Of a DNA stretch of 64,000 nt, positions 30,556 through 38,525 are shown piece by piece; within the stretch, counting starts at the first letter, position 1, and each line of letters begins with the position of its first letter. A model generated the notes under the pieces. It ran no database searches, was not told where the DNA came from, and was given only the letters and a program-made list of their open reading frames with translations. The stretch comes from Dawidia cretensis (GTDB taxonomy: Bacteria > Bacteroidota > Bacteroidia > Cytophagales > Cyclobacteriaceae): contig NZ_JAHESE010000018.1 in NCBI RefSeq assembly GCF_018598175.1, forward strand, positions 62,001-126,000, given 5' to 3'. The position numbers and the translations under genes were made by a program.

Positions 30556-33123
30556 TCAGCGTCTAATAAACTTCCCCCCATACACAACCTTACCCGCTGG
30601 ATCCTGAAACTGGTAGAGGTATAAACCCGGGCGAAGTGCAGGAAGATTGATAACATCGAGGACATCCTGCAGTTTCTGGCTATGTACAGCGCTGCCCATG
30701 GTATCGAATATTGTGATTGTAAATCCAGCGCCTTCTGAGAGTATAGTAAGCGGCTCACCCGGAGGAACGGGATTGGGAAAAAGAATTGCCTTGCCTTTTG
30801 TCTCGATATTTATAGTAGACGGGGCGGACAAGATCACAGTACCGTCTTGTAAAACAATTTCCGCTTGATACTGCATGGCACCTGCAATGAGTTGGTCGTC
30901 ATACCATTGAAAGTTTATGGAACGATCCGGCACGTGTGAGGCAAATACTTGCTGTTGACCTGTTGTCTTATAGATCGTGATGTGATCGATGTTGACAACT
31001 GTGCTGAGGTCCAGCTGGATCTTTACCTGCGCGGCATCGGATCGGGTCGCTTCAAAGAGATTGATGTAGCATTGCACACCCTGTAGGGTGTAGTCTATCG
31101 TCTGACTTTTCAGGAATGTTGTGTTGCCCAGCACAGGCGCAACGGCAAAAAATTTCGTCCTGGATGTTTTAGGAAGTATGGCAAGGGTATCGGCTGTGGT
31201 CAGGAGCTTTTCAAGATATCGCTCGCCCATGGTATAGAGCTCGTATTGTTGCGCGCCACGAACCGGATTCCAGGTCAGGGCGAAGTCGCTGTCGCAATGG
31301 AAGGCCACCTTCATTCGGGGCTGGGGAGATATTGTAAATTCATCGGATATAAAGTCTTCGGCGCCCACGGTCATTTTTAGCCGCGCGATGCCCAACGTAT
31401 CGGGCACCTGCCAGGAGAATGGCGCCTGGAGGAGAACATTTCGTTTTACAACATTCCAGTCTTCATGATTTAGCTGCAACGACAGGGTGCCCGGGAGTGT
31501 ACTATTCCCTTTCCAGAAAAGTTTTATATTCTTACCCGATTGCAGCGCTTCCTCTGCCACGGGATAATCCCATTCAAATGTCGTTTCTTTTTCCCACCAG
31601 TACGCGATGGCTACCGGCTGGCTAGTTGTGAGTACCGGCGCGGTAATAACAAGATCGTATTGCCCTTCCGGTGGCGCGGTGAGCGTGATGTACTCCACCG
31701 TGTTGAGAGAATCCTTTTTCCGCCCGGCGGAAGCCGCGAGTGAGTCGGCGTGGGGATATGAGCTTAACACCCAGGGATACCACGTATTGCCTGCGCGCGA
31801 CAAATAGGCATCTACGTTGTTTACCAGGGCTTGAGGGCTGCCCGGTTGTGCGGCGGGGTCGGCCCACGTGACCGCGATCTGGAGCGTGGTGGTCTGTGGC
31901 GGGACGGCAATGGGTATACTTCGCTGTTGCCGGCTATCTAGTGTTACCATGCGGGTTTGTTGAGCATAAATAGTTTGTAGCGCCTGGTAAGTATTTATGC
32001 TGCCATAGCCATAGGTGAAATCGATCCCTTTCGGGCCTGCATCATCGGCGCTGGCAATGAGAACCGCTTTGAGTATAGCGGCCGATGGATGGAAATTGTG
32101 CACCTGGTAATATGCTTCCTGTAACAAGGCCGCTATGCCTGTGGCGAGCGCGCAGGCATCGGACGTTCCATCCTGACCGAAGGCGGTGAGCTCGGGTTTG
32201 AGGCGGCCGTCGTATGCCGGCCCGCGCGAGTTTAATATGTTTACGGTAAGCGTTGTATCCACGGCGTTTATGGTGAGGGGATTCTTGGCTTGTTTAAAAT
32301 TTCCGGAAAGGTTGGCCAGGTTCATGCTGCTGTAGATTCCGTGGTCGGGCGACTGTGCTCCCAGATTGCCCACGGAGAACAGGTGCATAAGCTCCGGATT
32401 TGCCGTCATCTGCCGATCGTATGCGGCGGCTTCGTTGCCGTAGTAGTTTTCGATGTCCACGCCATAGGAGTGGTTCTGCAGGCGGATGTTGTATCCGGTG
32501 AAGATCGCATCGGGATCCGGAAGGAGGTTTTCAAAGTTAGCGGATGTAATGCGCGCCGCAGGTGCTACACCCTTTCCGGTTGGGGCGGTGTTTTCGCCGC
32601 CTGCAATAAGGGTTGCCATGGTCGTGGCATGCTGCGACATGGTGGATGATGCCAATCGCGTTTCGAACGAGCGGTCTGCAAGGTCAATGTCGGCTGTGTC
32701 AAAGCGCTGTTCTTTGATCGAGACCGAGATACTCTCTCCACGCAAGCCCGGGAAAACCCTGTGCGCTTTCTCTATTCTATTATACGCTTGATCTGCGTAG
32801 TCCGTTCCCGCTTCAGTCCTCGGCATTTGCTGAATATCTACGAAGATAACGTTTGCATCTGCTGCCATTGCCTTTGCCACTGCATAGCGGGTCTTTATTC
32901 GAAATGTGTTTGTTGCCTGATAATGATACAGCACGCTGGTATTGGTTGCATATTTCTGTTTAAAGACCGTACTGTCTTTGCACGTGACCGAAAAGATCAT
33001 TTCCTGATTACTAATACGCGTACTCTGGTTGATGAATTTTGGCGACAACTTTGGTTGAGCATATAACGGGGCGGCAGTTAATGCTATAAAAAACAAATAC
33101 AGACAAACATGGCAGCATCTCAT
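30556..33123 (-). CDS. Secreted subtilisin-like protease with T9SS sorting domain
   Basis: An 855-residue S8-family peptidase. Signal peptide (LYLFFIALTAAPLYAQ) and a propeptide-like region (25-110) precede the catalytic domain. The triad is recognisable but divergent: D142 in SIKEQRFDTAD, H165 in MSQHATTMATLIAGG (usual HGTHVAG) and S321 in GTSDACALATG (usual GTSMAxP), with N253 in FSVGNLG as oxyanion residue. Beta-sandwich domains follow (about 385-770). The last 80 residues are a type-A T9SS domain (LFPNPVPPGEPLTI, ITIFDTMGSAV, LRPGLYLYQF, GKFIRR), sending it through the outer membrane. Its neighbour at 33349 is another extracytoplasmic protease. Confidence 0.92.
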   Translation of the reverse strand: MRCCHVCLYLFFIALTAAPLYAQPKLSPKFINQSTRISNQEMIFSVTCKDSTVFKQKYATNTSVLYHYQATNTFRIKTRYAVAKAMAADANVIFVDIQQMPRTEAGTDYADQAYNRIEKAHRVFPGLRGESISVSIKEQRFDTADIDLADRSFETRLASSTMSQHATTMATLIAGGENTAPTGKGVAPAARITSANFENLLPDPDAIFTGYNIRLQNHSYGVDIENYYGNEAAAYDRQMTANPELMHLFSVGNLGAQSPDHGIYSSMNLANLSGNFKQAKNPLTINAVDTTLTVNILNSRGPAYDGRLKPELTAFGQDGTSDACALATGIAALLQEAYYQVHNFHPSAAILKAVLIASADDAGPKGIDFTYGYGSINTYQALQTIYAQQTRMVTLDSRQQRSIPIAVPPQTTTLQIAVTWADPAAQPGSPQALVNNVDAYLSRAGNTWYPWVLSSYPHADSLAASAGRKKDSLNTVEYITLTAPPEGQYDLVITAPVLTTSQPVAIAYWWEKETTFEWDYPVAEEALQSGKNIKLFWKGNSTLPGTLSLQLNHEDWNVVKRNVLLQAPFSWQVPDTLGIARLKMTVGAEDFISDEFTISPQPRMKVAFHCDSDFALTWNPVRGAQQYELYTMGERYLEKLLTTADTLAILPKTSRTKFFAVAPVLGNTTFLKSQTIDYTLQGVQCYINLFEATRSDAAQVKIQLDLSTVVNIDHITIYKTTGQQQVFASHVPDRSINFQWYDDQLIAGAMQYQAEIVLQDGTVILSAPSTINIETKGKAILFPNPVPPGEPLTILSEGAGFTITIFDTMGSAVHSQKLQDVLDVINLPALRPGLYLYQFQDPAGKVVYGGKFIRR

Positions 33124-33348
33124 AATGAATAAATATAATACATAACTCCTAACCTTACATATCCGGTATTATCAAATTCTAAATACCTCATATATCCGGT
33201 ATCAAATATATATAACGGATCAAAAATTATATACTTTCGATAATTCAACAAAGAGTCGTGGTGATTATTTTCATAAGTGACAGATTAATGATACTTTCAA
33301 TTGCGCTCCTGAGTCGGCGCATTATTCGTTAACCTAAATTTTAAACCA
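33124..33348. other. AT-rich divergent region with TATCCGGTAT repeats
   Basis: This region lies between the divergent subtilase and metalloprotease genes. TATCCGGTAT occurs twice (near 33162 and 33196), each followed by TCAAAT or CAAAT, and a third partial copy TATAACGGATC lies at about 33213. The repeats could be sites for a shared regulator of the two protease genes. No clear TAnnTTTG element was found. Confidence 0.35.
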
Positions 33349-34173
33349 ATGAAAAAGTATCTTTCAATTACCCCATTATTATTAGCCTTGCTCATCACCG
33401 TTGACTCCTGCCAGGAGTCTGAAAACGAAGCTCCCATAAAAAAAAGCGAAGTATCCAAAGAGGTACTGGCTAAGCTTGTCGAGCTCGGCTTCGATGTTAC
33501 CGATAAAGCTCCCTTTAAGTTTGAAGATGGTTACCTGGTCGAGGGTGATATTTACCTGACCCAGGCAGACCTGGCCGAGATGAAACCCGGTCAGTCGCTG
33601 CCCACGGCAGAGCAATATAGTACCAACAACCTGGTAAGCGGCAGCCGTAACATATCGGTTTATATTGGCACAAACTTTAGTTCTACCTATGTAACAGCGT
33701 TGAATACAGCCATTGCCCGTTACAATGCAGAAGGACTCAGGCTTACCTTCTCCAGGACAACCAGCAGCAATGGTGCTACGATCCGCATCACACGTTTGTC
33801 GTCGTCGCAGGAAAACAGTGGTGTGCTGGGCTCGGCTGGTTTCCCGACGTCTTCAGGAAATCCGTACGGCGCCATTCAAATGAGTGGTATTCTGCAAAGC
33901 ACCTATGGACTGTCTGCCAATGGCATCGCCACCATCCTTGCACATGAGATGGGCCACTGCATTGGTTTACGTCACACAGATTATTTCAACCGTGCGATCA
34001 GCTGCGGCGGTTCGGCTTCAAATGAAGGCACTGCCGGTGTGGGTGCTAACCACATCCCCAATACGCCAACAGGCGCGACGGCGGCAGCCAGATCATACAT
34101 GCTGGCCTGTACCGATGGCAGCGACAGACCATTCAACTCGGCCGATAGAATCGCGCTGCAGTATCTCTATTAA
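33349..34173 (+). CDS. Dual-action HEIGH (M57-type) metalloprotease, lipoprotein
   Basis: A 274-residue zinc protease. The lipobox is TVDSC (Cys21), so the mature protein is a lipoprotein. The active site is HEMGHCIGLRH (199-209), an HExxHxxGxxH metzincin motif of the M57/'dual-action HEIGH' group, followed by TDYFNR and, near the end, a family landmark SADRIALQYLY. The N-terminal third (30-95) with SKEVLAKLVELGFDV and GYLVEGDIYLT resembles the prodomain of these proteins. It probably degrades proteins at the outer membrane surface. A strong terminator follows the gene. Confidence 0.92.
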   Translation: MKKYLSITPLLLALLITVDSCQESENEAPIKKSEVSKEVLAKLVELGFDVTDKAPFKFEDGYLVEGDIYLTQADLAEMKPGQSLPTAEQYSTNNLVSGSRNISVYIGTNFSSTYVTALNTAIARYNAEGLRLTFSRTTSSNGATIRITRLSSSQENSGVLGSAGFPTSSGNPYGAIQMSGILQSTYGLSANGIATILAHEMGHCIGLRHTDYFNRAISCGGSASNEGTAGVGANHIPNTPTGATAAARSYMLACTDGSDRPFNSADRIALQYLY

Positions 34174-34201
34174 TTAAACATTGCCGACTTTCAGAGCCTA
34201 T

Positions 34202-34243
34202 GGAAAGCGTTACGAGTAACTTGTAGCGCTTTCCTATTTTTTT
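34202..34243 (+). terminator. Rho-independent terminator
   Basis: GGAAAGCG (34202-34209) pairs with CGCTTTCC (34227-34234), with inner TTAC/GTAA pairing, and is followed by TA and seven T (34237-34243). It is the most typical intrinsic terminator in the window. Confidence 0.85.
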
Positions 34244-34358
34244 ATGGAGATTTTAGGGTATCCGCGAGCTTCACTTACTATTATTGTATTGGCTGCGCTT
34301 GTGTTGAATAGTGAGTATTGGTGCGCCGGCCGACTGGTTACCCCGAATTATTCAACTT

Positions 34359-34568
34359 ATGATAGCATACATCGGAAACAGCTTTTTTGAGAAAATCTTG
34401 GCGTTGGCTTGGGTGGCCTTCTTTATCTTCACGATCATCGACATATTTAGCGGACGTTTTAAAGAGAAGTCTAACCGAATCCTGTGGCTTCTCCTCGTCG
34501 TGTTTATTCCCGGGCTGGGCGTACTTCTCTACTGGGCCTGGGGGCGCACGACGAAAGTGCCGCGATAA
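34359..34568 (+). CDS. PLDc_N-domain small membrane protein
   Basis: A 69-residue protein with two transmembrane helices (ILALAWVAFFIFTIIDIF and ILWLLLVVFIPGLGVLLYW) and the PLDc_N signature ending PGLGVLLYWAWGR. This domain occurs at the N-terminus of cardiolipin synthases and as free-standing small membrane proteins of unknown role. The ATG at 34359 gives the compact form; an in-frame GTG at 34311 would add 16 residues. It is convergent with the pectin methylesterase gene, stop codons eight bases apart. Confidence 0.8.
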   Translation: MIAYIGNSFFEKILALAWVAFFIFTIIDIFSGRFKEKSNRILWLLLVVFIPGLGVLLYWAWGRTTKVPR

Positions 34569-34575
34569 CGGTGAT

Positions 34576-35538
34576 TCAGTCCTGCGCGACAGCATTCCAA
34601 TCGCCAAAGATATTTTCCAGCGTATAGACGTTGACCTCTGCTGCTGTAAGCTGGTGCGACCAGGGAACGCGCGTCGTGGGACTGGCGCCGGCGCCGGTAG
34701 ACTTGTATTCTGCATAGAATGATGTGCTTTCCGCATCGGGCTTATTCCAGTTATGCCAGCCCTCCGGCAAAATGCCCGCGCCCAGGTTACACTCAATAAA
34801 AACAGTTTTTGCGTAGGGGCGCCAGGGCCGGCCGAGGTAAAGCTTTGTTGTTTCAGGCGATGTCGTGATCGTGCAATTCCTGAACACAAAACCAAAACGC
34901 TGTCGCTGTGGCGTAGAGGCTGCCGTGATGTAAGAATTTTTCTTTCCATGAATATGACATCCATCAAATACTACGGTGGCTGAGCCGAAGATAAAATCGG
35001 TGGTGCCTTCTATGTAACAGTTCTGATAGTATTGGCGGCTGTTGTCGACACCGGCATATAGTGTGTCCTGGTTGGCGACTATCTTACAGTTTACGAACAC
35101 ACAGCGGTCTGCCTCCACGTGTAGCGCCACGGCCTGCCCTACCCCGGTGCCCGCCGAGTTCTCAAACGTGATGTTCTCCGCCCGAAACTCGTTTCCCTGC
35201 ACCAATACCGTATACGATGTGAAGGTGTTGATCTCACCCTTGCCGGAATAGTCGTTCCAGGTAATGATGGTGTGCTCTTTATCCGCCCCTTTTAATGTGA
35301 TGTTTGTCTTCCAGGAAGGTATCACCAGCTTTTCCACATAGGTACCGCTCTTCACAACGATCACGATACGCGTTTGTGAATGGTTGGCCGCGGCGTTGAC
35401 GGCTTCCTGGATGGTCCGGAAATTACCGGTGCCGTCTTGTGCCACGACCACGGATTGCCGCTGGGCACGCAACGAAAAGAACATGCACAGCAGGAGGAAG
35501 AGTACGGTCAGCTTTCGTATGTGAACCACTGGCACCAT
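34576..35538 (-). CDS. Pectin methylesterase (CE8)
   Basis: A 320-residue secreted carbohydrate esterase family 8 enzyme that removes methyl groups from homogalacturonan. Family motifs are complete: GTGNFRTIQEAV, GQAVALHV, CKIVANQDTLYA (first catalytic Asp), TTDFIFGSATVVFDGC (second Asp and oxyanion Gln region), and LGRPWRPYAKTVF (Arg and Trp of the subsite). The signal peptide is LTVLFLLLCMFFSLRAQ. The ATG at 35538 follows the lyase stop codon by one base; an ATG at 35553 would overlap it by 14 bases. Either way it is translationally coupled to the pectate lyase and is the last gene of the pectin operon. Confidence 0.95.
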   Translation of the reverse strand: MVPVVHIRKLTVLFLLLCMFFSLRAQRQSVVVAQDGTGNFRTIQEAVNAAANHSQTRIVIVVKSGTYVEKLVIPSWKTNITLKGADKEHTIITWNDYSGKGEINTFTSYTVLVQGNEFRAENITFENSAGTGVGQAVALHVEADRCVFVNCKIVANQDTLYAGVDNSRQYYQNCYIEGTTDFIFGSATVVFDGCHIHGKKNSYITAASTPQRQRFGFVFRNCTITTSPETTKLYLGRPWRPYAKTVFIECNLGAGILPEGWHNWNKPDAESTSFYAEYKSTGAGASPTTRVPWSHQLTAAEVNVYTLENIFGDWNAVAQD

Positions 35539-35539
35539 G

Positions 35540-36877
35540 CTATGGAATAACATCTTTCACCAGGTCATTCAGGTAGCGCTCAATGTAGGTATATTCCGAG
35601 TCAGTAGACTTCTTCGACGCATCCGACGGGTCGGTGGCATTCAGGTGATGTTTTTTTTCCCACGCATCCGGCAGGCCGTCAGCGTCGGCGTCTTTTGGCG
35701 CGGATGTCGATTGTAATATCGGCCATCCACCCACATCGCGTTGCGAGTCGATAATGCCATTGCCGCCCTGGCCGGATGTGGCCGTGCCCGTGCAGATCTC
35801 GTGTACAATGCGTTTATCCACGGCGTCGCGCTTCACACTGGCGCCCGCGTATTTTACAACCTCGTCAAAGGCAGCCTGCGCGGACTGTTCTTTTATCGTT
35901 TCCACATTAAATGGCGATGTAGCGCGTACGGAGTCAAGGTCACCCGCTTTTATGCCGCCCTTCCAGTTATCGGCCGACACCGCTTCGTTGCCGTAATAGA
36001 TGTTTCCGTGAACATAAAACTTACCAAACGGCGCGCTGGGATTTAACATCCAATTACTCTTAGACCTGGTCGCGGGACCTGCCTTATAATAATTATTGAC
36101 GACGTTGTACTTGCCGCGTTCGCCACCGTAGGTGTTGTTACCCGCCCAGTTGTAAATCACGTTGTTTCGAAAATCGACGAGCTCGTCGGGTGGGTTGGGC
36201 GTTGTAGATGAACCACTGAATCGCGGCAACCGGCTTGTATGGTGCGCCAGGATGTTGTGATGGAACGAAGCCCCCATGCCGCCCCAAATGCCTCCGTAGC
36301 CATGCTCGCCTTTGGTGTGCACCGATTTATTAAGACTCTCGGAGATGATGCACCATTGCAAGCTGAAGTTCCGGTTTCGATAGAACGAAGCGCATTCGTC
36401 GGTAGCCCAGCTCACGGAACAGTGATCGATGATTACATTTTCGGAATATTTGGTACCTCCCAGTGCATCGGTTTCCTGACCTGCCAGGTCACCAAGTCGG
36501 AAGCGAAGAAAACGAATGATGACATTGTTCGCCTGGATGGACACCGATTGGTTCTGAATACAGATGCCATCGCCCGGGGCCGACTGGCCGGCAATGGTTA
36601 AATCGCCCTGATGAATTGTAATAGGCGACTTCAATTCAATGTTGCCCGAAACGGCAAACACAATAATGCGTTTTTCTTTCGCTTTGACTGCTTCACGGAA
36701 GCTTCCCGGGCCGTCGTCTTGCAGCGTCGTGACGGTATATACTTTGCCTCCACGGCCGCCACTGGTATATTTTCCAAAGCCATCTGCCCCGGGAAATGCC
36801 AACGTTTTTTGCTGCGCGGTAACAGGACGACATGCTATTGCGGCAAGGGCTATGGCTACTATCTTAATAATCCTCAT
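35540..36877 (-). CDS. Pectate lyase, PL1-like, secreted
   Basis: A 445-residue parallel beta-helix enzyme of the PL1 type common in Bacteroidota pectin loci. After the signal peptide (IALAAIACRPVTAQ) come AFPGADGFGKYTSGGRGGKVY, SPITIHQGDLTIAGQSAPGDG, VIIDHCSVSWATDECAS with likely Ca2+-binding acids, and FHHNILAHHTSRLPR with the catalytic Arg. The C-terminus has DADADGLPDAWEKKH, a Ca-binding thrombospondin-3-like loop. It cleaves polygalacturonate by beta-elimination, so demethylation by the next enzyme helps it. A hairpin separates it from the gene upstream. Confidence 0.93.
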   Translation of the reverse strand: MRIIKIVAIALAAIACRPVTAQQKTLAFPGADGFGKYTSGGRGGKVYTVTTLQDDGPGSFREAVKAKEKRIIVFAVSGNIELKSPITIHQGDLTIAGQSAPGDGICIQNQSVSIQANNVIIRFLRFRLGDLAGQETDALGGTKYSENVIIDHCSVSWATDECASFYRNRNFSLQWCIISESLNKSVHTKGEHGYGGIWGGMGASFHHNILAHHTSRLPRFSGSSTTPNPPDELVDFRNNVIYNWAGNNTYGGERGKYNVVNNYYKAGPATRSKSNWMLNPSAPFGKFYVHGNIYYGNEAVSADNWKGGIKAGDLDSVRATSPFNVETIKEQSAQAAFDEVVKYAGASVKRDAVDKRIVHEICTGTATSGQGGNGIIDSQRDVGGWPILQSTSAPKDADADGLPDAWEKKHHLNATDPSDASKKSTDSEYTYIERYLNDLVKDVIP

Positions 36878-36900
36878 GTTTTCTCATTATACGAAAATAA

Positions 36901-36925
36901 GGGTGTGCCCCACAAACACACACCC
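36901..36925. promoter_or_regulatory. Hairpin inside the pectin operon
   Basis: GGGTGTG (36901-36907) and CACACCC (36919-36925), extended by AATAA/TTATT outside, lies in the 60-base gap between the surface lipoprotein gene and the lyase gene. It may attenuate transcription or stabilise the upstream susCD part of the mRNA. Confidence 0.5.
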
Positions 36926-36937
36926 CTGTTATTATGT

Positions 36938-38509
36938 TTAGTCTCTCCACCGTGGATCACCCACGGCTCTGTCAATTAAAGACTGGCTGCTGATGGTGAA
37001 GTCGCCGGCTGCCGCGTCGGCAAACCCAGGATCTAGCGTTGTGTGGTTTCCGGACTGGTCGATCTTCGCGCCGGTTACATATGCCTCCGTATGAAAACCG
37101 ACTGCGTTAAAGTAATTATTATTACTACAGTCGGGCTGCGACGAAGCCGACTGGTTAGTATAGTATCCGTCGGTGGCGGCGATCAGCGTATTGCGGATGT
37201 CCAGAGTATTGTTCGCAAAGCGTACGTATACGATGCGGTCTTGCGTGTTAGAGACACCGTAGAGCGTGCAATGGTCAATCAATATCGCTGACGTTTTTCC
37301 GGTTCCGGAAAGTCCGGCGGCGGCGTCAAGCCGGATGAAGTCACGCCCCGGTGCGCAGTTGTTAAAGGTGCTGTTGGTCAGGGTCACATTGGCGACATAG
37401 GCTCCCCGGAAATCAATGAAGTCTGCGGAGACTGTCTGAATGTTGGTTACCACGCAATTATCAAATGAGATACCCGGGATCTCGGCCACCACGGATCCTG
37501 CGCCCGAGGCAAGTGACTTTACGTAGTCGTGAATTTCACAGCCTATTACTGTCAGCGTTCCGAAGGTACCGGATGCGCTATGTACGAAGGCATAGTCGAG
37601 CGGCGTTTCCGGGGTGCCTTCGGTTGTAGGATATGTGCCGTCCATATTCAGGTTGGCTACCGTCACGTTACCGCTACCGGGCTGCAACGCAAACTGTACG
37701 TGCACTACCGGCTTGTCATACGGATAAAGCCCCCGTATGGAGATTGCCTTATCGATATTGATCACCCCCTTGTACACGTTGTATTCGCCGGGGTATAGTA
37801 CCAATACATCGCCGGATGCGGCTGCCGCTATGACGGCACTCAGGTCATCTTCCGGCTGCACGGGAGTACCATCCACCAGTGTTTCAAATGTTACCTGCCC
37901 GCGTTGCCTGGCTGCATTATACAGCGTAACGGTATAGCTGGTCGCTTCTGACAGGCCTGTTATCGTGGCTTCTCCCGCCGTAGCTTCTGCTTCTGCAATA
38001 TCGCGTCGTACGTCGCCGGGTCTGATCACGAAGTGTGTTACGTCGCTGTCGGCCGGCCACTTCAACGTGACCGATGCTTTACCGATGGCACCGTTCTCTA
38101 TCGGCAGAAAAATATTCTCCGTGGCCGTAGCGATAGTGACTTCTGCCCACTTTGAATCAGCCGCGCCGACGGCGCTCACTGCCTTGACACGGGCTGAGTA
38201 CCGCGTCTCGCTGCCAAACGGTTCCACGAGTGGTAATTCGTCGGGCGTTACTGTTACAGTGCGAATGATGGAGTTAAAGGCCAGGCTGTCCTGACTGAAT
38301 TCCACTACATAGTGGTCGACGTCGGGACGCGTTTTCCAGGTCAACTCGATCGATGTCAGGTTCCGTATCATGGCGGTCAATGCCGTGGGCGTGTAGGCCC
38401 GCGCTACATCCAGTTCTTCAATCACCGGATCCGCCAGGTCGTCGCACGCTATACAGGCGCAGGAAAAGAGACCTGCAAAAAGGGCCTTGCGTATATATCT
38501 GTTTTTCAT
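36938..38509 (-). CDS. Surface lipoprotein, Fn3 plus DUF4957/DUF5123-type beta-helix
   Basis: A 523-residue lipoprotein: MKNRYIRKALFAGLFSCACIAC gives a lipobox (Cys22). Two fibronectin III-like domains follow (about 35-215: LTWKTRPDVDHYVVEF, SVTLKWPADSDVTHFVIRPG), then a right-handed beta-helix (about 220-523: SGDVLVLYPGEYNVYKGVINI, ISFDNCVVTNIQTVSADFID, SALIDHC-like strands) ending ISSQSLIDRAVGDPRWRD. This matches proteins with DUF4957 and DUF5123 found next to pectin SusCD pairs. With no catalytic motif visible, it is probably a surface pectin-binding protein. It starts 16 bases after susD; the frame is open to 38542. Confidence 0.85.
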   Translation of the reverse strand: MKNRYIRKALFAGLFSCACIACDDLADPVIEELDVARAYTPTALTAMIRNLTSIELTWKTRPDVDHYVVEFSQDSLAFNSIIRTVTVTPDELPLVEPFGSETRYSARVKAVSAVGAADSKWAEVTIATATENIFLPIENGAIGKASVTLKWPADSDVTHFVIRPGDVRRDIAEAEATAGEATITGLSEATSYTVTLYNAARQRGQVTFETLVDGTPVQPEDDLSAVIAAAASGDVLVLYPGEYNVYKGVINIDKAISIRGLYPYDKPVVHVQFALQPGSGNVTVANLNMDGTYPTTEGTPETPLDYAFVHSASGTFGTLTVIGCEIHDYVKSLASGAGSVVAEIPGISFDNCVVTNIQTVSADFIDFRGAYVANVTLTNSTFNNCAPGRDFIRLDAAAGLSGTGKTSAILIDHCTLYGVSNTQDRIVYVRFANNTLDIRNTLIAATDGYYTNQSASSQPDCSNNNYFNAVGFHTEAYVTGAKIDQSGNHTTLDPGFADAAAGDFTISSQSLIDRAVGDPRWRD

Positions 38510-38525
38510 AAACTGCGCTGTTGTA

